The notes under the pieces were generated by a model. That model had not been told where the DNA came from. It did no database searches and saw nothing but the letters and a program-made list of their open reading frames with translations. From Pygmaiobacter massiliensis (GTDB lineage: Bacteria; Bacillota; Clostridia; Oscillospirales; Ruminococcaceae), in contig NZ_OAML01000003.1 of the NCBI RefSeq assembly GCF_900199435.1, forward strand, positions 637,166 to 701,165: a stretch of 64,000 bases of DNA, read 5' to 3'. Positions 57,627-64,000 of the stretch are shown in pieces. A program made the translations under genes and the position numbers. The first letter of the stretch is position 1. Each line of letters begins with the position of its first letter.

Positions 57627-59150
57627 ATGAAAAAAACACTTAACTCCATTTTAACGCGCACCCTGTTTATCGTGCTGTTTGTCACTTTGCAGGCTGCCAC
57701 TCTCGTTGCCATGTTTTTGGCATTTCGTAAATATTTTGCGTACTTCTATTTGTTCTGCATTCTGCTTACTGTATTTGCTACGCTTTATATTGTCAGCAGC
57801 AATACCAACCCTGCCTACAAAATAGCGTGGATTATCCCCATTATGCTTTTCCCGATTTTTGGTGGGCCGTTCTATTTGATGTTCGGCAAAGTGCGCCCCT
57901 CGCGCAAAGAGAGAAAGCTAACCGCAGAAATAGAAGAGCGCTACTACAGTGTGGTTAACCACCGCAAAGATGAGTTTAACAGCTTGCGGGAGGAAAGTAA
58001 GGATGCTGCCATCCAGGCCGCTTACATTGAAAAAGCAGCTTCTGCACCGGTATACACCAACACAGAAACTACCTATTTTTCGCTTGGCGAAGAGATGTTT
58101 GAGCGGATGCTGCAAGAGCTGGAGAAAGCCGAAAAGTTTATTTTTATGGAGTACTTCATTTTGCAGGAAGGCAAGATGTGGAATACCATTTTAGAGGTGC
58201 TTGAGCGTAAGGCAGCGGCTGGCGTAGACGTACGTGTAATGTACGACGATATGGGCTGTCTGTTTACGCTACCGGCAAACTACGCACAGATTCTTGAAAA
58301 AAAAGGAATTCACTGCTGCGTATTTAACCGCTTCACCAATATTTTCTCTTCTCGTTTTAATAACCGTGATCACCGTAAGATTTGTGTTATTGACGGCAAC
58401 ATTGGGTTTACCGGCGGCATCAACCTGGCCGATGAATATATTAACGCCATCGAAAAGCATGGCCATTGGAAAGACACCGCCATTATGCTCCGCGGCGATG
58501 CGGTATGGAGCCTCACCGTTATGTTTTTGGCACTTTGGGACTATGTTCGCCACGAGCAGGACGAGTTTGACGAATACGCTCCAACAATCTCTGTGGATGC
58601 CCCCGGCTACGTGCAGCCGTTCAATGACTCGCCGCTGGACAATGACGCGGTTGGCGAAAATGTTTATATGAATATGATCAGCCGTGCCAAAGAATATGTT
58701 TATATCACAACACCTTACCTGATTATAGACAACGAAATGATTACGGCGCTTTCGACCGCAGCCAAAAGCGGCATCGATGTGCGCATTATCACCCCTCACA
58801 TTGCCGATAAAAAGTTTGTTCACAGCTTGACTCGCTCGCACTATGAGGTGCTGCTAACTGCTGGTGTGCGCATTTACGAATACACCCCGGGCTTTATCCA
58901 CGCCAAGTCCTTTGTTTCGGATGATGAATATGCCATTGTGGGTACCATTAATCTGGACTTCCGCAGCCTATACCTGCATTATGAATGTGCGGCCTGGATG
59001 TATAAGACCCCAGCTGTGGCAGAGATTAAGCAGGATTTTCTCACAACACTGGCACGTTCGCAGGAAGTGCCTGTTGATGATTGCCAGAAGGTAAAAGGGA
59101 TTCGCCGTTTGGGGCTTAGCATTTTGCGTATTTTCGCACCGCTGATGTAA
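57627..59150 (+). CDS. cls: Cardiolipin synthase
   Basis: This 507-residue protein has two N-terminal membrane helices (about 12-35 and 38-60) and two phospholipase D domains, each with an HKD motif: H249-R-K251 to D256, and H425-A-K427 to D432. It joins phosphatidylglycerol molecules to cardiolipin. AGGGAGG at 57614-57620 supports the start at 57627. Divergent transcription from blaI-M56, with shared operator space, suggests a link to envelope stress, which is inference. Confidence 0.94.
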   Translation: MKKTLNSILTRTLFIVLFVTLQAATLVAMFLAFRKYFAYFYLFCILLTVFATLYIVSSNTNPAYKIAWIIPIMLFPIFGGPFYLMFGKVRPSRKERKLTAEIEERYYSVVNHRKDEFNSLREESKDAAIQAAYIEKAASAPVYTNTETTYFSLGEEMFERMLQELEKAEKFIFMEYFILQEGKMWNTILEVLERKAAAGVDVRVMYDDMGCLFTLPANYAQILEKKGIHCCVFNRFTNIFSSRFNNRDHRKICVIDGNIGFTGGINLADEYINAIEKHGHWKDTAIMLRGDAVWSLTVMFLALWDYVRHEQDEFDEYAPTISVDAPGYVQPFNDSPLDNDAVGENVYMNMISRAKEYVYITTPYLIIDNEMITALSTAAKSGIDVRIITPHIADKKFVHSLTRSHYEVLLTAGVRIYEYTPGFIHAKSFVSDDEYAIVGTINLDFRSLYLHYECAAWMYKTPAVAEIKQDFLTTLARSQEVPVDDCQKVKGIRRLGLSILRIFAPLM

Positions 59151-59192
59151 GCCGCGAATCAAAGAAGTGACACCAAATAACTCGATAAAATA

Positions 59193-59236
59193 AAAAAGCT
59201 CCGGTACCGATTCAGTAGAATGGTTCCGGAGCTTTT
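59193..59236. terminator. cls terminator
   Basis: AAAAGCTCCGG pairs with CCGGAGCTTTT (59226-59236) at the base of a larger loop that also pairs TACC with GGTT. T-runs are present on both strands, so it may also end the GNAT gene. Confidence 0.9.
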
Positions 59237-59267
59237 CACTTTTAATGCAAATATAATAACAGCACTA

Positions 59268-59765
59268 TCATGGCTGGTTTACAAATGGGTTATGGGGGTG
59301 TGCGGTGCAAGTTTTTTCCATCCGGTAATTTATCAGCTGGATGCCGCTACGAATAACAATGTTTTCTTCTATCACGAAATAGCCACGGCTTTCAAAAAAA
59401 GGTTTTGCGGTAATGGAAGCATAAGTCACAAAGTGGCAAATCTCCGCAAGCAATGCCTTTTGCTCAAGTGCCGCGAGAATTGCTGTGGCAACGCCTTTAT
59501 TTTGAAAGTCGCGATGGACGTATAGCCTGTCCAGATATCCGCTATTGTCCATATCTCCAAAGCCTAACACAGTGCCATTTGCTTCGGCGATTACTGTGGT
59601 ATGTTCTAAAAAGGATTGGTCCCATGCCTCCAAATCCACCTGGCCGGTAGCCCAGACTGCAAGTTGCTGCACTGTGTAGTCTTTTGCATTTACTGTGTGG
59701 ACAGTCTGATAAAAAAGCTCTGCCAGTGTAAGGCAGTCGTCTGGCTTGTATGCTCTTAGCTTCAT
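59268..59765 (-). CDS. GNAT family N-acetyltransferase
   Basis: This 165-residue protein has the acetyl-CoA-binding motif around LYVHRDFQNKGVATAIL and a C-terminal FFESRGYFV, typical of GNAT enzymes of the ElaA/PhnO type. The acceptor is unknown. The start at 59765 is chosen because the protein fold begins there (MKLRAYKPDD); the ribosome binding site is weak. A longer frame from 59846 adds a non-conserved N-terminus. Confidence 0.88.
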   Translation of the reverse strand: MKLRAYKPDDCLTLAELFYQTVHTVNAKDYTVQQLAVWATGQVDLEAWDQSFLEHTTVIAEANGTVLGFGDMDNSGYLDRLYVHRDFQNKGVATAILAALEQKALLAEICHFVTYASITAKPFFESRGYFVIEENIVIRSGIQLINYRMEKTCTAHPHNPFVNQP

Positions 59766-59855
59766 TTGTACACCTACAATCAATTTGGAGTGAAGAAAAC
59801 GAGGCGGAATGCGCCGAGTCCACTCTAAAATAGAAAAGCCGGACAAAACAAAGAA

Positions 59856-59873
59856 GCCGCCGAAAACGGCGGC
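59856..59873 (-). terminator. Orphan minus-strand terminator
   Basis: GCCGCCG and CGGCGGC flank a four-base loop; on the minus strand TTCTTTGTTTT follows. It implies a minus-strand transcript from the 60-kb region. Confidence 0.7.
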
Positions 59874-60004
59874 CCTTTTGAGAGAAAAAGAGGAAAAGGA
59901 GAAAAAGTTATTGTCACTTGCTACGATTGAATTATAACAGAATAGTTACAATTAATTGTTAACAAAGTGTTAACAATTGTAATTATTTTGTAATTAGTTC
60001 CAAT

Positions 60005-60163
60005 CTATTTATAAACCACGCTGGTATGCAAGGGTGTGAGGGCTTGCAGCCGCGTGAAGAATAGTTTGTCTGCCGCACCCGGCAAAAAGCGTCCTTCTTG
60101 CCGGGGACTGGCAGTAATTTGTTTTGAAGCATATGCTTCTCTTTCGCATCTATATAACAGCAT
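60005..60163 (-). CDS. Possible small protein (52 aa, or 62 aa from an ATT start)
   Basis: The frame from ATG 60163 encodes a basic peptide (MLLYRCEREAY at its start, ending in HTSVVYK) with codon use like neighbouring genes. The frame stays open upstream past an AAGGAGG at 60213-60207, but the only codon near it that could start translation is ATT at 60193-60191, 13 nt away; the ATG itself has no ribosome binding site. Two strong hairpins lie inside the frame (CCCGGCAA/TTGCCGGG and a GAAGCATATGCTTC palindrome). It could equally be a non-coding RNA. No family was recognised. Confidence 0.35.
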   Translation of the reverse strand: MLLYRCEREAYASKQITASPRQEGRFLPGAADKLFFTRLQALTPLHTSVVYK

Positions 60164-60298
60164 CAACGTCTTGGTGCGGAAGTCCAGGCTAATCTTTCCT
60201 GTTTCGCCTCCTTCGTTTATCGTGCTTTTAGTATAGCTTTCAAATGTGAATAAACCTTGATAATTATTTAGCGCATTTGCAACGAATGCGTAAAGGAA

Positions 60299-60328
60299 TT
60301 GTGCAAACGTGAAGAATCGTGATATACT
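60299..60328 (+). promoter_or_regulatory. DUF896 gene promoter
   Basis: TTGTGC (60299-60304), 18 bp and TATACT (60323-60328), 33 bp before the ATG. Confidence 0.5.
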
Positions 60329-60360
60329 ACCCTTAAAATAAACAAAAAGGACGGTGCTTT

Positions 60361-60588
60361 ATGACGAGCGAAAAAATCGCACGGATTAATGCTTTGGCGA
60401 AAAAGTCCCGCGAAGGGGGGCTTACCGAGCCTGAAAAAGCAGAGCAGGCTGCGCTGCGCCAGGAATATCTTGCGGACATTCGCCGCAATGTGGTAAGCCA
60501 GTTGGAAAATACCATTGTAGTGGACGAGCAGGGCAACAAAACCCCGCTGAAAGATGCCGCACGCAAAAAAGAAGAGCCGAAAAGCTAA
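60361..60588 (+). CDS. DUF896 family protein (YnzC-like)
   Basis: This 75-residue cytoplasmic protein matches DUF896: [17 protein letters not shown], then [14 protein letters not shown], forming a helical hairpin. The C-terminus is lysine-rich. YnzC of Bacillus lies in an SOS-controlled operon, but no LexA box was seen here. AAAAAGGACGG is the ribosome binding site. The function is unknown. Confidence 0.92.
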   Translation: MTSEKIARINALAKKSREGGLTEPEKAEQAALRQEYLADIRRNVVSQLENTIVVDEQGNKTPLKDAARKKEEPKS

Positions 60589-60615
60589 TCGGTGCCTTCT
60601 TTTAAAATAGGTATG

Positions 60616-60643
60616 GGGCCTTTTGTGCATGCACAAAAGGCCC
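60616..60643. repeat. 28-bp perfect palindrome
   Basis: The sequence starts GGGCCTTTTGTGCA and continues as its exact reverse complement to 60643, with no loop. It lies 28 bp after the DUF896 stop. No T-run follows. Confidence 0.85.
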
Positions 60644-60708
60644 GTATGGTTGCCAAACGCCGGTATACTGCCTTTGTAGCTAAAGGCGAACAAAAACAAA
60701 ATCAAAGA

Positions 60709-60747
60709 AAAGCGGCTGCCAGGCATTTTACTAGCAGCCGCTTTTAT
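60709..60747. terminator. Terminator between DUF896 and NYN genes
   Basis: AAAGCGGCTGC (60709-60719) pairs with GCAGCCGCTTT (60734-60744), with A- and T-rich flanks on both strands. Confidence 0.88.
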
Positions 60748-60784
60748 CATATCTGTTTTTACGCCCTATATAAGGTGGAAGAGA

Positions 60785-61624
60785 TTATTGTTTATTGCGA
60801 ATTAGCAAATTGCGCCCGCCGCGCTCGAGCTGCTCGTATTTTGTTTCAAACTGGCCCGTTGCATCTACTAATTTGTGCAGCCGCGAATACCCATAGTTGC
60901 GGGAGTCGAACTCAGCATAGAGGCGGCTAAGGGTAATGCCGACCTGTGAAAGCAGCATATAGCCATCCTCGTCGCTGTCATATTCGATAATGTTGCGAAT
61001 CGAAGCCACGATGTCTGAAAGGGGAACGATAGAGCCTTCCAGCTCGTCATCGGTCATTACCTCGGCCGGTTCTGCTTCTTTTTTCTCGCGCGGGTGAGTG
61101 GCTTTGGGCCGTTTTTCTTTGGCGATGGGCTTTGCGGGCTGCTTCTTCTCGGATTCTGTGTTGTCGACCGGCGCAGGCTCTTCTTTGCCCATCAACACTT
61201 CCAGATATTTAAAGGTATCGCAAGCGGCTTTAAAGGCCATTGGCGTTTTGGTTTCGCCCATGCCAATCACCAACATGCGGCTTTCGCGCAGACGCGCTGC
61301 CAGTTTGGTGAAATCGCTGTCAGAAGAAACGATGCAGAAGCCATCTACGTTCTTTGCGTAAAGAATGTCCATCGCGTCAATGATCATAGCACTGTCAGAG
61401 GCGTTTTTGCCTTGTGTATAGCTAAACTGCTGAATCGGCGTAAGGTTGTACTCCAGCAGTACCTTTTTCCACGCGCTCATATCCGCGCTTGTCCAATCTC
61501 CGTAAATGCGTTTGTAAGCAGGGGTACCATAAATGGCAACCTCTTTGATAATGGCTTTGATATATTTGGGTGAAACATTTTCTGCGTCAATGAGCAGCGC
61601 AATAACTTTAGTGGTTTGTTCCAT
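60785..61624 (-). CDS. NYN-domain ribonuclease-like protein with C-terminal LOTUS domain
   Basis: The N-terminal NYN/PIN-like domain (about 1-145) has the acidic metal-binding residues in LLIDAENV, SAMIIDAMDIL and SSDSDFTKLA, which suggests endoribonuclease activity. A charged linker (about 150-205) leads to an OST-HTH/LOTUS domain (about 207-275), an RNA-binding winged helix. The 279-residue protein starts at 61624 after AAAGGACC. Proteins of this type are likely RNA-processing enzymes; the target is unknown. Confidence 0.88.
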   Translation of the reverse strand: MEQTTKVIALLIDAENVSPKYIKAIIKEVAIYGTPAYKRIYGDWTSADMSAWKKVLLEYNLTPIQQFSYTQGKNASDSAMIIDAMDILYAKNVDGFCIVSSDSDFTKLAARLRESRMLVIGMGETKTPMAFKAACDTFKYLEVLMGKEEPAPVDNTESEKKQPAKPIAKEKRPKATHPREKKEAEPAEVMTDDELEGSIVPLSDIVASIRNIIEYDSDEDGYMLLSQVGITLSRLYAEFDSRNYGYSRLHKLVDATGQFETKYEQLERGGRNLLIRNKQ

Positions 61625-61750
61625 ACCATTGGTCCTTTCTGAAAGTGTTTTCAAAGTTTCTAAGGCGCGGGCGCAACCGAGTTTGTAGGGTGGAATGCAC
61701 TTTTGCACTCTATTGGGGTAATTATATCATAAAAAAACACGAGAAAACAG

Positions 61751-61779
61751 TTGCAGAGCGCGGCAAGTATGATTATAAT
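61751..61779 (+). promoter_or_regulatory. Cation efflux gene promoter
   Basis: TTGCAG (61751-61756), 17 bp and TATAAT (61774-61779). It places the RNA start near 61786 and supports the coding start at 61811. Confidence 0.75.
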
Positions 61780-61810
61780 GAAAAGAATTATGAGAAAACA
61801 GGGTGATCAA

Positions 61811-62995
61811 ATGACAGAGTTATTGGTTCGCACATTTATAAAAACGCCGGCAGAAACTGCCGACCCAAAAGTGCGGCAACAGTATGGTACATTGGCAGGC
61901 TTTGTGGGGATTTTTTGCAACCTACTGCTTTGCGCCGGTAAATTTGCGGCAGGCATGTTGTTTGGTAGTGTTGCCATTGCTGCAGATGCTGTGAACAACC
62001 TTTCGGATGCTTCGAGCAGTATTGTAACGCTGCTGGGCTTTAAGCTGGCCGCAAAGCCGGCAGACGAAGACCACCCGTTTGGGCATGCTCGCATCGAATA
62101 TCTTTCCGGGCTTACGGTTGCGGTGATGATTATCGTCATCGGCGTTGAACTTGTTAAAACCAGTGTGGACAAAATCCTGCATCCCGAAGCGGTAACCTTT
62201 AGCTTGCTTTCGGTTGCTGTACTAGTGGCCTCCATTTTGCTGAAATGTTGGATGGCGACATTCAATCGCTCCATCGGTAAGCGTATTTGCTCCGCCAGCC
62301 TGGAGGCAACTGCCGCGGACAGCCGCAATGACGTAGTAGCGACCGGCGCTGTGTTGATAGCAACCATTGCGGAAAAGCTGACAGGGTTAAAACTCGACGG
62401 CTGGATGGGCCTTGCAGTGGCCGCCTTTATTTTATGGAGCGGTATTGGCATTGTAAAAGACACCGTGGACCCGCTGCTGGGCGAAGCGCCGGACGAAGAG
62501 CTTGTGCATACGCTGCACCATAAAATCATGAGCTATGAGGGTGTTTTGGGCATGCATGACCTGCTGGTGCACGATTACGGCCCCGGCCGTCGTTTTGCAA
62601 GTGCCCATGTAGAGATGAGCGCCGACGCAGATGTTATGGTAAGCCACGACATTATTGATGACATTGAGCGTGCCGTTTTACGAGACACCGGTGTGCAGTT
62701 GACACTGCATTTTGACCCTATTAATGTAAACGACACGGAGGTAGCAGACCATCGAGCAATTGTCCTGCAATTGATTAAAGGAATTTCTGCGGAGCTTTCC
62801 ATCCATGATTTCCGTATGGTAAATGGTCCGCAGCACACCAACCTTATTTTTGATATACTTTGCCCCAGTAATTTTAAAATGGGAGAAGCCGCACTGAAAG
62901 AAGAAGTGTTCCGCTGTATCCACGAAAATGACCCGACCCATTTTGCGGTTGTGACCATTGACCACAGCTTTACCCGAGGCAACGACCTGGACTAA
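61811..62995 (+). CDS. Cation diffusion facilitator family transporter
   Basis: This 394-residue CDF exporter has six membrane segments (about 30-230) and a cytoplasmic C-terminal domain. The metal sites appear as DAVNNLSDASS in helix 2 and DSRNDVV in helix 5, and the DEDHPFGHARIEY loop is diagnostic. Asn and Asp, rather than His and Asp, in the helix 2 site point to manganese, iron or cobalt rather than zinc. The C-terminal domain is longer than usual, with a second segment after about 290. AGGGTGA precedes the ATG. Confidence 0.92.
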   Translation: MTELLVRTFIKTPAETADPKVRQQYGTLAGFVGIFCNLLLCAGKFAAGMLFGSVAIAADAVNNLSDASSSIVTLLGFKLAAKPADEDHPFGHARIEYLSGLTVAVMIIVIGVELVKTSVDKILHPEAVTFSLLSVAVLVASILLKCWMATFNRSIGKRICSASLEATAADSRNDVVATGAVLIATIAEKLTGLKLDGWMGLAVAAFILWSGIGIVKDTVDPLLGEAPDEELVHTLHHKIMSYEGVLGMHDLLVHDYGPGRRFASAHVEMSADADVMVSHDIIDDIERAVLRDTGVQLTLHFDPINVNDTEVADHRAIVLQLIKGISAELSIHDFRMVNGPQHTNLIFDILCPSNFKMGEAALKEEVFRCIHENDPTHFAVVTIDHSFTRGNDLD

Positions 62996-63010
62996 AAACA
63001 AAACAGCGAA

Positions 63011-63042
63011 ACACCCCGCGCTTTTGGCCGGGGTGTTTTTTT
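63011..63042 (+). terminator. CDF gene terminator
   Basis: ACACCCCG (63011-63018) pairs with CGGGGTGT (63029-63036), followed by a long T-run. Confidence 0.93.
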
Positions 63043-63091
63043 GCAAAAAGGGATAAAATATTATAGTTTAAAAAAATTTTTAGAAAACCCC

Positions 63092-63119
63092 TTGAATTTT
63101 GGAAAAAAGTGGATATAAT
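63092..63119 (+). promoter_or_regulatory. perR-rubrerythrin promoter
   Basis: TTGAAT (63092-63097), 16 bp and TATAAT (63114-63119). AT-rich sequence just downstream (63118-63145) could hold a PerR box, but I see no clear 7-1-7 symmetry. Confidence 0.65.
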
Positions 63120-63154
63120 ATTAATTAATAACTCTTATCAATAAGGAGGCTCAG

Positions 63155-63532
63155 ATGGAGAAGCGTAATACCATACAAAAAAAGTTGGTGTTAGAAACTG
63201 TCCGAAAGCTGCATAGCCACCCTTCTGCAGAACAGGTGTATGACTTTGTTTCCGCTGAGCACCCTACTATCAGCAAGGCCACGGTCTACCGCAATCTTAA
63301 CTCTTTGGTAGAAGACGGGCTGTTGCAAAAAATTGCAATGCCTTGTGAGGCGGACCGTTTTGATGACACGGTAGAAGAGCATTACCACCTGCGCTGCCTG
63401 GGTTGCAACAAGGTGATGGATTTACCGATGGAGTACCAGCGGGAGCTGAACGAGAAAGCTGCACAAAACAGTGAGTGCACCATTGAAGCACATAACCTGC
63501 TTTTTATTGGTTGGTGCAAGCACTGCAAATAA
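63155..63532 (+). CDS. Fur-family peroxide-type regulator (PerR-like)
   Basis: This 125-residue regulator has the winged helix with ISKATVYRNLNSLVEDGLL. A metal-sensing region contains HYHLRC, and structural zinc cysteines are seen in CLGC and the terminal CKHC. PerR rather than Fur is favoured because rubrerythrin follows 56 bp downstream and the protein is short. It would sense peroxide through iron-catalysed histidine oxidation. AAGGAGG precedes the ATG. Confidence 0.9.
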   Translation: MEKRNTIQKKLVLETVRKLHSHPSAEQVYDFVSAEHPTISKATVYRNLNSLVEDGLLQKIAMPCEADRFDDTVEEHYHLRCLGCNKVMDLPMEYQRELNEKAAQNSECTIEAHNLLFIGWCKHCK

Positions 63533-63588
63533 TAACGTCTTAAAGGTGAGTGACATCTTTAACATAAAAAATATTGGAGGTATTTATT

Positions 63589-64000
63589 ATGGCAAATTTA
63601 AAAGGAACAAAAACCGAAGCAAACTTGATGGCTGCATTTGCAGGTGAGAGCCAGGCTCGCAACAAATATACGTTTTATGCTTCTAAAGCAAAAAGCGAAG
63701 GCTACAAAGTAATCTCCGACATTTTCACCGAAACTGCCGGCAACGAGAAAGAGCATGCTGAGCTGTGGTTCAAAGCACTGCACGGCGACGAGATTCCCGA
63801 TACCGCAACCAACCTGCTGGACGCAGCAAACGGCGAAAACTACGAGTGGACCGACATGTATGCCGGCTTTGCTAAAGACGCAAAGGAAGAGGGCTTTGAC
63901 CATCTTGCTTACCTGTTTGAAGCAGTTGGCAAAATCGAGAAAGAGCACGAAGAGCGCTATCGTGCACTCTCTAAACTGCTTGCTGAGGGCAAAATCTTTG
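63589..64000 (+). CDS. Rubrerythrin (partial, C-terminus outside window)
   Basis: The visible 137 codons encode the four-helix diiron domain with ligands in [25 protein letters not shown] and [13 protein letters not shown]. The C-terminal rubredoxin-like domain is expected beyond the window edge. Rubrerythrin reduces hydrogen peroxide in anaerobes. GGAGG at 63576-63580 precedes the ATG, and the gene follows a PerR-type regulator in one unit. Confidence 0.95.
   Translation, partial: MANLKGTKTEANLMAAFAGESQARNKYTFYASKAKSEGYKVISDIFTETAGNEKEHAELWFKALHGDEIPDTATNLLDAANGENYEWTDMYAGFAKDAKEEGFDHLAYLFEAVGKIEKEHEERYRALSKLLAEGKIF

Larger units (their letters stand above)
59766..60360. other. 600-bp region with terminator, hairpins and a possible small gene
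   Basis: On the minus strand a hairpin terminator (59856-59873) has no annotated gene in front of it. It is preceded by an AT-rich spacer, a 52-codon frame (60005-60163), two hairpins and an AAGGAGG (60213-60207). The far end holds the DUF896 promoter TTGTGC-18-TATACT (60299-60328). Confidence 0.55.

Overview
The window reads as a chromosomal segment of an anaerobic Firmicute of class Clostridia, most likely an Oscillospiraceae/Ruminococcaceae-type gut bacterium. The clues are Gram-positive style Shine-Dalgarno sites (AAGGAGG), a GlgB-GlgC-GlgD-GlgA glycogen operon, a PerR-rubrerythrin pair, a YjdF gene with an RNA-like leader, DUF3793/flavodoxin, DUF1284, DUF1576, DUF4214 and DUF896 proteins, and a LicT-controlled PTS. 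No rRNA, tRNA, CRISPR array, insertion sequence or phage gene was seen. The organism is inferred from gene content only.

Layout. 1-1622 (-) is the 5' part of a secreted DUF4214-repeat protein with a hexapeptide tandem repeat. 1823-17699 (+) is a surface-glycan island: two large GT-C-like membrane proteins, the CDP-3,6-dideoxy-sugar enzymes RfbF/RfbG/RfbH, an HMGL-type aldolase, a YerE-like thiamine-diphosphate enzyme, a HAD phosphatase, an NAD(P)-dependent sugar reductase/epimerase, a GtrB-like polyprenyl-phosphate glycosyltransferase and two small SMR-type membrane proteins. The set suggests synthesis, lipid loading, flipping and transfer of a branched-chain 3,6-dideoxysugar. 18266-24170 holds rpsI/rplM, alr, an isochorismatase-fold hydrolase, manA, DUF3793 plus flavodoxin under twin palindromic operators, and yjdF.

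24539-30598 (+) is a self-contained PTS: RAT antiterminator, licT, IIA, EI, HPr and IIBC, followed by nagB. This HPr has Arg at position 46 where the regulatory Ser46 is expected. 30765-37380 (-) is a tightly packed oligosaccharide operon (GH1, GH13, GH36, GPH symporter). 37850-48609 carries asnB, a DUF1576 membrane protein, a lipoprotein cyclophilin with DUF1284, birA-bioY behind a BirA box, tatD, metG with a hairpin-rich leader, and a FemABX-type protein. 49298-55223 (+) is glgBCDA behind an intrinsic terminator that sits directly before the glgB ribosome binding site.

55300-57457 (-) is a BlaI/M56 regulatory pair in which the M56 sensor is fused to LytM-like modules, divergent from a cardiolipin synthase. 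The last part holds an acetyltransferase, a possible small gene or RNA near 60.1 kb, a DUF896 protein, a NYN-LOTUS protein, a cation-efflux protein, a PerR/Fur regulator and the start of rubrerythrin. The strongest candidate for something undescribed is the aldolase/TPP-enzyme/phosphatase trio inside the dideoxysugar cluster. The regulatory RNAs at 22.15-22.35 kb, before metG and before glgB, and the M56-LytM fusion, also deserve attention.
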